Part shown: piece by piece, positions 1 to 11,247 of the stretch
How positions within the stretch are numbered: the first letter of the stretch is position 1
How the letters are laid out: each line of letters begins with the position of its first letter
Source of the DNA: Sipunculus nudus
Taxonomy: Eukaryota; Annelida; Sipuncula; Golfingiida; Sipunculidae
Length of the DNA: 64,000 nucleotides
Assembly: GCA_026874595.1 (NCBI GenBank)
Contig: CM049306.1
Span: 10,685,019-10,749,018 of the forward strand
Direction of reading: 5' to 3'
Program-made: the position numbers and the translations under genes
The notes under the pieces: model-generated
The model's input: the letters and a program-made list of their open reading frames with translations, nothing else
Database searches by the model: none
What the model was told of the DNA's origin: nothing

Positions 1-1139
1 ACTGCTTAAGAACCGGCCAACCCTTATATAGGTGTAGTTTTACTTATTTTTTTTAAACAGTAATTGAGAAGATATTATTTTCCATGAATATGTAGACAGG
101 GACATGATAATTCAAAATATTTCTCAGGTAACCGTAAGCGTTATGTGAGCGATAATAGGGGAATTAAATGCCGGCATGAGCTCATATTAAAGTGACAGGT
201 TCACAGTCATCCAGTATTACTAACTAATGTCACTGGACCTCTTTAAGAAGGTTAAATTAATTAAGATCTTTCTTTTTTCTTCAATATATCAAACTGATGA
301 CTTTACAATGAATAATTTCAAATAGTAATACATCAAAGTAAATGGTGCAGTTCTTGTTAACCTCAATTAAACAGTGTATGTTCTGTGACACCATATACCA
401 CCCTGATTGGCTCTTGGGTTGTTACATCTCTGTGTTTGAAAGTAATTTAAATGACAGTTTGAAAGCTTGTCAGGTGTTATATTTCACTCTCAATATTAAA
501 CTGTTTTCATTAAAACATTGAATCCAAAAAAAACAAAAAAAAACACACACATTGCAAGACTGAACTATTAAACCGGCTTGTTTTTCCTTATCATTCCGTG
601 TTCAAATTTATGGTTTAATATCCTAATGCCTGTGTAAATATTTTTTTTAACAAAGGAGAGGAAAATAAAAAAAAATCCACATTTTTATCACAATGACTCT
701 TAAATATATATTGAAATATATGAACTATATATGTTTTCTTTAAGCTATATTCTTCATATAATAATGATCAAGGATGATCTGCATCAACAGTTTCCTAAGT
801 AACATTTTCATCTCAAAGTGACAAGGAAAAGTCATGATTTTTTTGTCGCAGGTCCTGAAAAAGTCATGAAATTTTTATTTGCTGGAAGTGTATGAACTTT
901 GTGCTGTTATGAGCCATAGAATGTTGATGAAAAATAATCATATGACTGTTTTGCAGCATAGATGGTTCTTTTACAAACTATAGTGCAGATTCAAACATGC
1001 AGGTTAAGAATGTTTTTTTTTTTAATTCCAAGTCCTTATTTCATATTTATCACTTTTGATGTGCAAAAATTCTAGTGTATTTATGAATATTTTTATGAAC
1101 AATTTCTGTATATTTTACAATTTAACGTTTATTTTTGGA
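1..1139. other. AT-rich unique non-coding DNA
   Basis: The stretch is AT-rich with short A and T runs. I saw no long open frame, repeat array or recognisable element. It could be intergenic or intronic. Confidence 0.6.
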
Positions 1140-1268
1140 AGTGGCTAAACAACATAAACATACATACACAGACTAACACAAACACATACATATATACACA
1201 CATATAATGCATATATATATGTGTGTGTGAGTGTGCGTGTATACACACACACACACACACACACACAC
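1140..1268. repeat. CA/TA compound microsatellite
   Basis: Degenerate ACAC/ATAC repeats pass into a short TA run, a GT run and then a clean CA run at about 1243-1268. The change from GT to CA orientation makes the tract partly self-complementary. Confidence 0.9.
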
Positions 1269-1345
1269 GTTTTTACGCCCCCACCTTCTGATGGGGGATT
1301 TAGTGTTAGTTTTTCCATCAGTCAGTACGTCAGTCAGTACATCTG
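1269..1345 (+). mobile_element. GCCCCC-hairpin element, 5' terminus only
   Basis: Directly after the CA run, five C (1278-1282) pair with five G (1293-1297) across a short loop. A CAGT-type tetranucleotide core follows at about 1319-1340. The larger element at 29461-30906 begins in the same way (T-run, C-rich hairpin, tetranucleotide core). I read this as the 5' end of a non-autonomous Helentron/HINE-like element. No 3' end was found, so it is truncated or decayed. Confidence 0.45.
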
Positions 1346-1537
1346 TCATAGAATGTTAAAGTTTATATTAAAGTTTTTCTTAGGGCCTTAAACATTCAGA
1401 ATGCTTACGGATGTCTCTCATATTTAATAATAATGGTATTCACCTTAGGAAACTGGCTGCTGCTGGAGCATATGTTTTATAAACATTTTCTTTTCTAGTT
1501 ATATATACGAAGCCCACATTAGAATCTTGTCCTTTGT

Positions 1538-1770
1538 AAAACTGGGCCAGCCCAGATTCAAATTTGGATCTGGATTTGCCCAAATCACAATTTTAATCCA
1601 ATTAAAATTTTGAACTGACCTGGTCCAGATTATAATCCTGAGTTGAAAACTTCACGATTGAGATCTGATCTGGGTTATTTTAAACTGGGCCAGCCCAGAT
1701 TAAAATTTTGATCAAGGCCTGTCAAGAAAACAGACCTGTGGTGGACTAATTTAAACTGGGCCAGCCCAGT
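1538..1770. repeat. Three copies of near-palindrome CTGGGCCAGCCCAG
   Basis: The same 14-mer lies at 1542-1555, 1685-1698 and 1756-1769. Each copy follows TAAA or TTTAAA, and the first two are followed by ATT-rich DNA. Weaker relatives (for example a CTGGTCCAG-like block near 1620) lie between them. The six-base arms are complementary apart from the centre. It may be a decayed minisatellite or a repeated binding site. Confidence 0.75.
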
Positions 1771-4090
1771 TCTGAACCATGAATTACTTCAATAGGCTAG
1801 CTTGACTGCAAGTTTTTTGTTTACAGTTGATTCAAAGAGAAATTCTTTTTAACTTGTATTGCAAATTAATTTTTTATTTCATCTATATTGCAAACAGGAA
1901 CCAACCTTTTAAACATGATAAAAAGAGTCTCTCTAATACATATGTGACCATTTCAGTTTTTTTCACACTTCCTCACTCAGGACTCCTGCAGGGGAGGCTT
2001 TATCTAGTTTCCATTATTATTTTAGTTTTAACATTATAACAATGAGCTGACAATAGAGTGCTGATTTATCAAATTAGATATTTTGCTGGTGTATATGTAA
2101 GAATTACCTTCTTACCTCATTTCACAACACATTAGACTCAACAGTTTTAATTGGGTATGGCAGGTGAAATTTACCTTAATTAATGCATGCGCTTTTTCAG
2201 AGTGATATTCAGTAATTTCCATTATTATTTTGACAATGAGCTTGCTATACAGTTATACATTATTTTGCTAGCTATTTTGCTATGCGATAGATTTTGTAAT
2301 AAAAACATACCAGAAATGTAAATGTGTGTGGGGACATACTGCAAATATTATAGTTTGCTAGCAAATTATAGCAACAAAAACCACATTTTACTCAGTATTA
2401 ATTTCATTTCACATTAAAAGAAATATTAACACAGGCAATGTGAAATAAAATGTGAATCATAAAGACTGAATATACTATGTGAACTTCTCTGTGTCGCGTT
2501 AGGGCTCGCCACATCACATTTAGCGAGTTCCCAGTCTCAGTGGCGAAGTCTTTTTGTTTACTCCTCGCCACAGTGGCGAATCCCCCTACCATACTTAGTC
2601 CAGCAGCTGATTCTTGGGGAACCAGTATCCTGAATAAATTTGTCTCAGAAGTCACAGAACATTCTAAGCTGTTTTGTAGTTTTTCCAGTTTTAAAATAAT
2701 CCAAAGTAAGCGTCCCACTTGTGACATCGGGAGTTTTTAGGATCCCGTCCAATCTTATATCCAATCAATGTATGCCGTTTTGTCACATTTTATGGTGATT
2801 AATACCATTAACAAATTAGATAAGCCGGGAAGCGGGTTTAATACATGAATTTTTAGTCCTTAACATTATATGTATCGCATATGAACTAATGCTTCCATTT
2901 TTTTGCATATTTAATTTACGTTCAGGATCAAATTGAATACATAACAAGCCGTTTTGAATTAAGTGGTCCTTCTGATAAGACCTTGTATTCATATTCATAA
3001 CTGGCACTGATCAGCGAAATAGTCCTCCCCACGAAATAGTACAGATTCTAAGCTTCAGTTTGGTATAAAAATCAACTGAGTTGGGTTTATATTTGTAGAG
3101 CTGCTTGAATACAATGTGAATAAAAAAATCCATCATTAATTTGGTTGAATTTATATTGAATTATGCAAAAAAAATATCAAAATGATCGATATTGTGTCTA
3201 CTATCGACATATGATGTTAAAATATAGATTTAAATTATCGCACACAAGCGCACCAAATGCACGTGCGGGAGCTAGCTCAGAAAGACAACAATATGGTGAC
3301 CTCATGGAAGGTGATAGAATAGTGAACCACTCACAAAAAGCGACCGTCTGCAGCTCATACTCTGTGTGTTTGATGTGTGTTGCATTTGATTCGAAAATAA
3401 ACAATTTTTTGTTGAATTATTGTCAAAATAAAATATAAATTGTTCTAGATTTAACTGAATCGGTCATTAATTTGACAGTCTATTCATGCTCCATTGCTGC
3501 CACACGAGAATCCAAGCGGAGCCAAACCATTGCTAAGAATTATTTTTTATTTGACCACAAGCAGACATAACTGCTAATAAAAAGTGTGTGGTTTTGTACA
3601 GTAATAATTTTAGAATGCATCAAATTTGGAAATGAAACTTAATAAGTCCAAAAAATAGGATTTTCAGAATGACACATGATGATGTTTTCACAACAGCCTG
3701 CATGGGTGATAATAAGGGAAATTAATGGAGCTGTCACGATGCATTCTTAAATTATTCACAATTTTAAAAAAATTTTTTTAACAGTCCAAGCCAATTTTCA
3801 TCCGGATTGTTGAGAATAAATCAATATTACACAACCATATTACCATTGCAAAATAAATCACCATGATTATAAAAAAAACTAAAGTCTGTATACTAGCTAA
3901 TACAAATAACAAATGAGAATACTTTTATTCCCAGGCGTTTAACTAGCCACTATATATGCAACCCAATTATTCCCCGGGCCCCAATGAAATAAAGCACATC
4001 AAGGCCAGCATGGGTCGTCTAAGGCTAGCTTTTTTTTTCAAAATTATATGAGTGTAACAAAAAAATTATTTATTTTAAAACATTATTGTG
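1771..4090. other. AT-rich region without a supported gene
   Basis: Small overlapping open frames occur on both strands at about 2404-2740 and 3163-3438. They are short, lie opposite each other and match no family I recognise. The segment 2490-2590 is richer in GC than its surroundings and could be a decayed exon or repeat. Confidence 0.5.
2565..2579. repeat. Perfect inverted repeat TCGCCACAGTGGCGA
   Basis: Seven-base arms flank a single A. Related half sites lie nearby at about 2508-2515 (GCTCGCCAC) and 2540-2547 (GTGGCGAA), so the motif is locally repeated in both orientations. Confidence 0.7.
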
Positions 4091-4200
4091 CTCTAAAGAA
4101 AATTCTTGGACTGCCAGGGCCCCGTTCAGGCCCTTCGAGCCCTGGTATGATGTACCGGCTGACCCCCCCCCCCCCCCCCCCCGACGCCCTGTGCATTATT
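4091..4200. repeat. GC-rich block with 20-base C tract
   Basis: A GC-rich block (about 4110-4162) precedes an uninterrupted C run at 4163-4182. The proline-rich open frames across it come from the homopolymer. Similar C or G runs occur near 9650, 16035, 20850, 23920, 25465, 26940, 37995 and 45050. Confidence 0.75.
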
Positions 4201-4469
4201 TTCAATTTTTGTCAATATATTATAAAACTTTCAATTATTTTCTAATTCGTGATGATTATGATAAAAATGTTGCATGGCGTACACAACATAACGTAATTCG
4301 TTTTTATCGCTAACAATATTGTAATATATCATTACCGCCAACAACATAGGCACACTCGGTAGGTTTAATAGTAGAGTTTTGCGGATACTATGTTTTCATT
4401 TCTCCGCCGCTGCTGTTAGGTGTCTTGAGACCGTAACCACTGAGTGGAATTTTACTAAACTCGTGATTT

Positions 4470-4620
4470 TTTTCGGGTCTGTGAACTGCTGAGCCCCAAT
4501 TTTGTTTTGACCTCTGACCTCTCCTCTGTGCTCTGCGTCCATCTATGCGTCTGTGTTCACACATAAACCCCCATATCTCTGTACTCATTTGACCGATCGG
4601 GCTGAAATTTTCTAGTTATT
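4470..4620 (+). mobile_element. Family A fragment (pre-array segment)
   Basis: The segment reads GTGAACTGCTG, then TTTTGACCTCTGACCT, a CGTCCAT block, ACACATAAACCC, CATATCTC and finally TTGACCGATC. The same blocks occur in the same order at about 27090-27230 and 49605-49745, just before the arrays of the two larger family A copies. This is therefore a diverged fragment of that element without an expanded array. Confidence 0.8.
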
Positions 4621-4825
4621 TTTTATGCCCAGACATTTGGACCCAAAATGGTAGTTGTGACAGGTAAAAATAACTGTAAGCCCACAAGCTTGCACATAAA
4701 TGTAAGCCCAGAATGTTGGACCAACAGTGATGGTGGTGACAAGTAAATAAAAGGCCTGAAGGCCCAAAGAAGGGACACATTTCAAGGCTTAGAATGTTGG
4801 ACACACTGATAGCTGTCGGGGTGAA
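4621..4825. repeat. Degenerate 'GCCCACAAG' repeat, short segment
   Basis: The units carry AGCCCACAAGCTTG, AGCCCAGAATGTTGGAC and a CAGTGATGGTGGTGAC-like block. They match the longer array at 5840-6895. It is separated from that array by about 1 kb of AT-rich DNA, so the array is either split or twice seeded. Confidence 0.75.
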
Positions 4826-5839
4826 TAATCTTAATGCTTTAGGTGTAATTATCTTTTACTGTTCAGATTTATTTTTTTTAAATTTACACCATAATATTTT
4901 TAACATGTAATTATTTGCCTAATTTTCATTTTATATTTATGAAATTTTCAACAATTGATTCGGAGATGAATTGCACCAGGTTCATAATTCATATAATACC
5001 TATTAACAAAGTCAGGAAAGTCAAGGGAAATTTGGACAATGAGGTACCTCATGAATTTAAAGTTAGCATAAATATTACTGTAATATCTACACCATACCTC
5101 TGGAGACAGTGAATATGGAGATAAATAAGGAAAATGGCCATTTGCACCTAGTTCATAGCAGTTCTAGGTAATTTAGATTAAAGAAATACAATTAACATAA
5201 AAATTACACTTGTACAAGTTTGAAAATGAATGAGTCCTAAAACTGAATATTATTTGTCTCATGATATTTAAATTAAATAGACTTTTATAACTAAGAATGA
5301 AAAATAAATGTATACCTTTAGGAAAATGGCCTTTTATAGACAGTAAAATGTCTACACTTGTCCAATTGAGAAAACTGAATAAATTTCAAAGGAAGATAAA
5401 GGTAGAGCATAGGCAAATATTCATTGAAAATGTGACAAATATACATATAATTTTTTAAACGTTTGAATAGATCATTAATTATATTTTTCTGCATAATAAT
5501 GTCCAGTATTGGTAAAATCTGCTGCCAGGAAGCAATATTTGAAGAAAGTAAACACAGCATAATTTTGTAATATTACTGAAATAATGTGGTCTCACATTAT
5601 TTTGCATAATTTCATGAATTTTTACTTTGAAATCATTAGTTATGTTTTAAAAGTCCTTATTTAAATTTCATCTGTTCAGCTTTATGGGCAAACAGTTAAA
5701 AATTAATAGATATTCATGAGGAATTAACAAAAATAATAGAAGTATAACCTAAAAATGTAACATTTATATTTGACCTTAAACAATTAAGCCAAATAGGGAG
5801 TTAAGGTGTCAATGTCCTTTGCAAATTGAACAAATTGTG
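4826..5839. other. AT-rich region, nothing recognised
   Basis: The region is AT-rich with no recognisable gene or repeat. The 80-codon minus-strand frame at 5318-5560 has no motif I know. Confidence 0.5.
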
Positions 5840-6895
5840 AACAGCAAAGCGATAAATGTAAGCCCAGAGTATTATGCCACCAGTGACTGACAGATATCCA
5901 AGAACATGAGAATAATGTAGGCCCACAAGAAGGAACACATTTGTTCTGCCCAGAATGTAGAATGGACAGTGATAGTTGTGGAAGCCAGTATGGCATGCAG
6001 GCCCACAAGCTTGGACAAAATGGAAGCTCAGAATGTTGGACCCACAGTGATGGTAGCTCAGACATAAATGTTTAGCCCATAATGTTAGACACAGTGATGG
6101 TAGGTACTAAATATTCTGTAGGCCCACAAGTAAGAACCAGATTGAAGGCTCTGAATGTTGGATGCACAATGATATTTGTGGAAGGTAGTATTATCTGTAG
6201 GCCCACAAGCTTGGACATAAATGTTTAGCCCATAATGTTAGACACAGTGATGGTAGGTACTAAATATTCTGTAGGCCCACAAGTATGAACACATTTGTTC
6301 TGCCAAGAATGTAGAATGCACAGTGATAGATGTGGTAGGTAGTATGATCTGTAGGCCCACAAGCTTGGACAAAATGGAAGCTCAGAATGTTGGACCCACA
6401 GTGATGGTAGGTACTAAATATTCTGTAGGCCCACAAGTAAGAACCAGATTGAAGCTCTGAATGTTGGATGCACAATGATATTTGTGGAAGGTAGTATGAT
6501 CTGTAGGCCCACAAGCTCAAACATAAATGTTTAGCCCATAATGTTAGACACAGTGATGGTAGGTACTAAATATTCTGTAGGCCCACAAGTAAGAACCAGA
6601 TTGAAGGCTCTGAATGTTGGATGCACAATGATATTTGTGGAAGGTAGTATTATCTGTAGGCCCACAAGCTCAAACATAAATGTTTAGCCCATAATGTTAG
6701 ACACAGTGATGGTAGGTACTAAATATTCTGTAAGCCCACAAGAATGAACACATTTGTTCTGCCAAGAATGTTGAATGCACAGTGATAGATGTGGAAGGTA
6801 GTATGATCTGTAGGCCCACAAGCTTGGACAAAATGGAAGCTCAGAATGTTAGACACAGTGATGGTTCATACTAAATATTCAATAGGCCCACAAGG
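5840..6895. repeat. Tandem array, about 153-bp period
   Basis: The landmark TAGGTACTAAATATTC recurs near 6101, 6254, 6408, 6560 and 6713, which gives spacings of 152-154 bp. Each unit has two related halves of about 76 bp. Both contain TGTAGGCCCACAAG, then a GAATGTTGGA or AATGTTAGAC block, then CAGTGATG or CAATGATA. The last repeat traces end by about 6895. Frames through the array are periodic by-products. Confidence 0.9.
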
Positions 6896-7479
6896 TATAC
6901 CTTGCTTGGGTAATGAGACTGTTTAAATTGTGTTTCAGGATACTTGCACTGATCATTTAATCATTCTGTTATTCCATTTTATTATGATTAATTGATTATA
7001 AGATTTTTGAGTAATTGCACTTATTTGAAGCATTTAAGGTTATAAAAGAGATTTTAAAATTGGAACTTTATGTGACCACTCCCTTTAATGTGATTTAACT
7101 TTTTAAATATATTTGGTTATGGAATGAATGCTAAGTAGTGTAAAATAATTAGTGCCAAACACTAATTCATCTTTATCCAAGGATACTAAAATTGTCAGAG
7201 TAATTGATTAAGTTTTTAAGACTAAAATGACCAAAACAGGTTTTATGTAACTAATTTAAAAATTGTAGAGCTGAGAGAATTTGATCTCACAATTTTAATA
7301 TAATTAATATTTTTAAAATACATTGACTTCATAATAGGATTTCTAAGACATTTTTGAAGATAAGTTTTTTTTTAAAACTGAACAGTTTTGTCTCTTTTCA
7401 GAATGTGTGTGAAAGATGCATTTATTAGTAAATTTGAATTTTCATGTTCGTCTTATTGTCATGGAACTGGTCTTAATAC
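6896..7479. other. AT-rich non-coding DNA
   Basis: AT-rich sequence between two repeat blocks, with no gene signal seen. Confidence 0.5.
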
Positions 7480-8035
7480 GTTTTATAATTGATTAGTATA
7501 TTTGTTCACATAAAAGAATTGCTTTTCCTTATCTTACTGGAAGTTTTATTTGACGGTCTAAGGTCTTAATATTTTTCTGTCAAAGGCTTTTAATGTAATT
7601 CAGTTTTGAAATGCAAAAAGACTTTTTTTTTCCGAGAAAACATTTAAAATGTTTCCAGTAAATCTTTCTGTAAACAATAATAAATATATGGTATTGTGTA
7701 TAATATTGTGATGCATGCATCAAGACTTGTATTGATTTTATAAGTGATTAAACTCTGTGTTCACTTTAAAGAATTGCTATTCTTTATCTTGTTGCCAGTG
7801 TCATTGGATGTTCGAAGATTTCATTCAGCTTTTGACTCCTCTGCCATCCTTCTCATTGAAGGCCTGTTTAATATTTTTCTGACAAAGGTTTTAAATTTGT
7901 TTTGTCATGGAAAAAAGGCCTTCGTTATGAGAAAACACATTTTTCCCCAATAAATCTTTTGGAACAAAGTAATACACATGGTATTGTGTATTATCTTGTG
8001 ATCCTTTATTCAAGACCAGTATTGATTGATAACCT
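7480..8035. repeat. Diverged tandem duplication, about 290 bp
   Basis: Two consecutive segments share ordered blocks: AAAGAATTGCT, CTTATCTT, AATATTTTTCTG, CAAAGG, GAGAAAACA, AATAAATCTTT-like, GGTATTGTGTAT and GTATTGATT. GGTATTGTGTAT lies at 7690 and at 7980, a 290-bp offset. The copies are well diverged, so the duplication is old. Confidence 0.75.
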
Positions 8036-8049
8036 TGAAGTGTATTATT

Positions 8050-8406
8050 ACATCCCTGATAGGCCCACCACACATGGATATTGGTTACCATATTTCAGGC
8101 TCACAGAGTAGAGACCCAAATTAAAACAAGACTAATAGGCTTAGTGTACAATGATCACTGGAATATTGGAGTGAAGAAATATAGAATGCAAAGACTGAAG
8201 GCTGAGAGAGCATGGACAGAGGCTGTGTAGTTACAGGTCCACAGAGTCCAAAAACGTTAAAATTAAAGGCCCAATGTATGGATAAAAGTTGCAGTGATAC
8301 TGGCTCACAGGGTACAGAACAATGTCACTATAATATAGGCCCAGAATGCAGGGATATAGGTTACAATGTTGCAAGCTCATAGAGACTAAGTTAACAATTA
8401 TACAGG
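8050..8406. repeat. Degenerate AGGCCCA-type repeats
   Basis: Loose repeats of AGGCCCA or AGGCTCA, a short spacer, then GGTTACAATG or TGCAGTGATA blocks resemble the 153-bp array at 5.8-6.9 kb and lead into the 57-bp array. The period is not regular enough to define. Confidence 0.5.
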
Positions 8407-8705
8407 CTCATAATGTGTAGATGGTGGTTGCTGTGGTGAGCCCAAAGTGTATTGACAGTAAGGCTCACAATGTGTAGACAGTGGTTGCTGTGGTAAGCCC
8501 ACAGTGTATTGACAGAAAGTCTCACAATGTGTAGACAGTTGTTGCTGTGGTAAGCCCACAGTGTATTGACAGGAAAGCTCACAATGTGTAGACAGAGGTT
8601 GCTGTGGTAAGCCCACAGTGTATTGACTGCAAGGCTCACAATGTGTAGACAGTGGTTTCTGTGGTAAGCCCACAGTGTATTGACAGCAAGGCTCACAATG
8701 TGGCT
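8407..8705. repeat. 57-bp tandem array, about five copies
   Basis: CTCACAATGTG begins at 8464, 8521, 8578, 8635 and 8692, an exact 57-bp period. Each unit holds GTGTAGACAG, TTGCTGTGGTAAGCCCACA and GTGTATTGACAG. Because 57 is 19 codons, minus-strand frames stay open and show a 19-residue period. Those frames have no independent coding support. Confidence 0.93.
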
Positions 8706-8814
8706 CTGGTGTGTACACTGAATGGTAGTCTCCTAAGGGTGTTTTGTACACACACAAAGGCCCACAATGTCAGTGACACACAAAAGGCTCGTAATGTGGC
8801 TGTGGTAAGTAGTG

Positions 8815-8900
8815 CCGTCCGTCCGTCCGTCCGTCCGTAGATGTGGCACGTTTTGAAACCGTAAGACCTAGGAATCCAAAATCCAGCATAATGTTAGATG
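8815..8900 (+). mobile_element. GTCC-core element fragment
   Basis: About five GTCC/CCGT tetramers (8817-8839) are followed by GTAGATGTGGCACG and an AAACCGTAAGACCT block. The downstream text resembles the start of family B near 25845 (AATCGTAACCACTGGACCT). GTCY cores are typical of HINE, DINE-1 and molluscan pearl elements; assigning this fragment to them is inference. Confidence 0.5.
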
Positions 8901-9600
8901 TCCCCAAGATCTCCTACCAAGCCGAAAATTGGGGCTTTGCGACTTTGTTCCTTTGAGATATTAAGGAAAAACCTCAATTTTTTATTAAAATCCTATTTTC
9001 ACACTTCAGGACTGCCTAATATCAAAACCACTCATCTGTTTTTCCTCATATTTACCATAAATATTCCTGTATATAGTTCCTATGTACATGCCAGAAATTA
9101 AGTCTGTAAAATATAAATTCTTTAAGTTATGGGTCCAAACATAATGCATTTTGTAAAAAATCAGGAAAAATAATAACTCACTTAACATGAAAAATTTTGA
9201 AACTAGAGTCTATTTTCTCAAGTATATAACTATGTTTAATTAAGATTCAATAGTTTACCCAAAATTAGATCTGAATTTTGTAAATTTTTTAAGTTTTTAG
9301 CATAAAAAAAAAATTAGTTCCTTAAATTTTGCCCAACTTTGACCATGGCACGTTTTTTTCCTGTAAGCACCTTTGATTTAATTTTCACAGCATGTAAACA
9401 TAAATATTTAGTTTGTCTAAATCTGAAATTTGAAAATAAAAGCTTGAAAATTAAGCTAGTTATTGATTTTTTTTTCTGTAGTCACTTGCTTTGATTACAG
9501 ATGCAGGGTCCCACTCCTGGTCACTGGAAGTCAGCTATGCCAGGGTTTCTGATTTGTTACAGTCACTGGGGGAGATCCCCTGCTGTGACAGGTGTACAGT
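8901..9600. other. AT-rich region after the GTCC core
   Basis: Contains A and T runs and no supported gene. Part may be the decayed body of the GTCC-core element. Confidence 0.4.
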
Positions 9601-9625
9601 TATTCTCATATCACCACCCCAATAA

Positions 9626-9664
9626 CCCCCCCCCCCCCCGACCCCCCCCCCCCCCCCCCCCCCC
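9626..9664. repeat. 39-bp poly-C tract with one GA interruption
   Basis: Fourteen C, then GA, then 23 C. The poly-proline and poly-glycine frames across it are homopolymer artefacts. On the other strand it is a long G tract with clear quadruplex potential. Confidence 0.95.
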
Positions 9665-10366
9665 GCAAATCCAACCCACCAAGTGTTATGCAGTAATTGT
9701 TATTGTTTTCACTGTATCTCCTTAATTGTAATGCTGTTTCCACTCCGATATGCAAAAACTTTCCTTTAAAAAAAAATTCAAGGTGTAATCCAGAAGATGC
9801 AATGTTGTGTAATGTAGCATTTTTAAAGAAATCAATTTTTCTTTTAAATGATTTTAACAAATATAATTGAACCCATCAGTATGCTTAAATTATCATAAAA
9901 TATGAAGCACATTATGGATAAATAAAAACACAATTAAAAAGTGTGAAATCTAAGTCAAGAATTATTTTTAGATATTTATTGTTTTGCAGCTTTAAAAGAT
10001 ATATTTTTGTGGTAAAAAATAAATAAACATTTGTATGCACGATGTGGTGTTATCTGACAAGATTGAGATTTATGATGATGCAATTGAGAATTATGAATCA
10101 ACTTTTATATTCAGATATATATGTTAAATTGGAAATGTATAGAAATATAAACTTAAATTAGAAAATAATTGATGTGATAAAAAAATGAGGATTAAATACA
10201 AACATTTGTTCATTATTTTCCTGCCTCAGCAGAATTTGAGATCAGGCTTTTTTTGCCCTGTTTTATGTTGTTAATTAGCTATATTTCAACTGTATACATT
10301 TCATAAAAAAAATACATATATATTTAATAATTTATATTATACAAAAAAATAGATTCAATTGAAAAA
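9665..10366. other. AT-rich non-coding DNA
   Basis: AT-rich and dense in homopolymers, with no supported feature. Confidence 0.5.
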
Positions 10367-10520
10367 ATGTGTAAACTACTGAAATGTCAACAGTTAATCG
10401 AAAAACCAACTAATGATCATGGTAATAGTACAGATCATTTGTTCACAAACTGCTCACATGCTTTAGTTTCAACATTAGTAAATGCATGGTCAGGTCACAA
10501 AATAATTTTTGCAACAATTT
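10367..10520 (+). pseudogene. LINE endonuclease-domain remnant
   Basis: The translated frame reads CQQLIEKPT, then STDHLFTN, then WSGHKIIFATIS. This order (QLI..PTR, a .DHIFTN block, then ..SDHKxxF) is the usual end of the EEP-type endonuclease domain of LINE retrotransposons. The final catalytic Asp-His appears as Gly-His, so the key Asp is lost. Upstream and downstream LINE domains are missing, so it is a short decayed relic. Confidence is moderate because only about 50 codons align with the expected pattern. Confidence 0.55.
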
Positions 10521-11057
10521 CTTGCTCATCAATACAAACCAATCATATAAACCAACCATGGCCTTTATTACCTCTTCCTCTTACACTTTATCTCCATTTG
10601 ATATTATTTTTGATTTTTACCTTCAAGGTTAACGTCAGCTGAGCACAGTGACCCATAGGTCCCTTGTTAACCATAGTGTGCAATTCTCCTGTTCAAGCCT
10701 GGCAGTCACAACCAGACACCAGTGTTCCTTAATGGAATGCACCCAAATATTTAATTGTACTAAATGTGTAACAAACCTTCAAGAAGTGGTCAGTCAAATA
10801 ATGTGAACAATGTACTTTTCTGTTTAATTGACAGGCAAACAATTTTCAGGGACTTGACATTTAAGGACATGAATTCAGTATATTAAATTTTCTGGTACCT
10901 TGACTTCCTGACTCCAATGAGCTACCCAACTTATGCTGATACCATCTGTTATATTGTCAGAAAATGTGTGGTCAGCCATGAATTAGTCCTTATTCTTCAT
11001 GTAATAACTTGTTATTTTTCTTCTTATTTATAATTTTTATTCATTATTTAATGACAG

Positions 11058-11247
11058 TGTGAAGCCAAGCTACTGGCCACACCAGGAAAAGAACTAGAGA
11101 GGATGACAGAAGCTGAGTTTGTTGAATCTTCAGATCACATCTTACCGGTAGTTAATGATCACCTTCGTCGACGGCTTTTCCGTGAGGCTGATGCTCACCT
11201 GAGGCTGGAGGGGATGGGAGGAACGCTACCAATACTCAAGCTGGCCC
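11058..11247 (+). CDS. Internal exon of an unrecognised protein-coding gene
   Basis: The frame is open for 63 codons plus one base, after an acceptor-like ATGACAG preceded by T-rich DNA and before a donor at 11248 (GGCCC, then GTATCC). An in-frame stop lies just upstream at 11052-11054. The peptide begins CEAKLLATPGKELERM, contains ESSDHILPVVNDHLRRRLF and ends GGTLPILKLA. Its charged, helix-like composition and balanced codon use look like a real soluble protein. I do not recognise the family. It is not transposon-like. The last 22 bases of the exon plus the donor region form the seed of the minisatellite that follows. Upstream exons must lie outside the identified set; 38649-38730 could belong to the same gene, but the phases do not join directly. 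Confidence 0.6.

Noticed and set aside
2404-2740. Overlapping 107-aa (minus) and 66-aa (plus) open frames as a gene
   Set aside because: They are opposite each other, have no motif or splice support, and are centred on local inverted repeats.
4048-4313. Proline-rich small proteins
   Set aside because: Generated by the 20-base C tract.
8391-8757. Protein with 19-residue repeats
   Set aside because: The period is 57 bp (19 codons), so frames stay open automatically; two frames are open at once.
11058-11247. Assignment of the exon to the BRAT1 HEAT-repeat family because of an ESSDH string
   Set aside because: The similarity is a handful of residues and surrounding sequence does not align; left unnamed.
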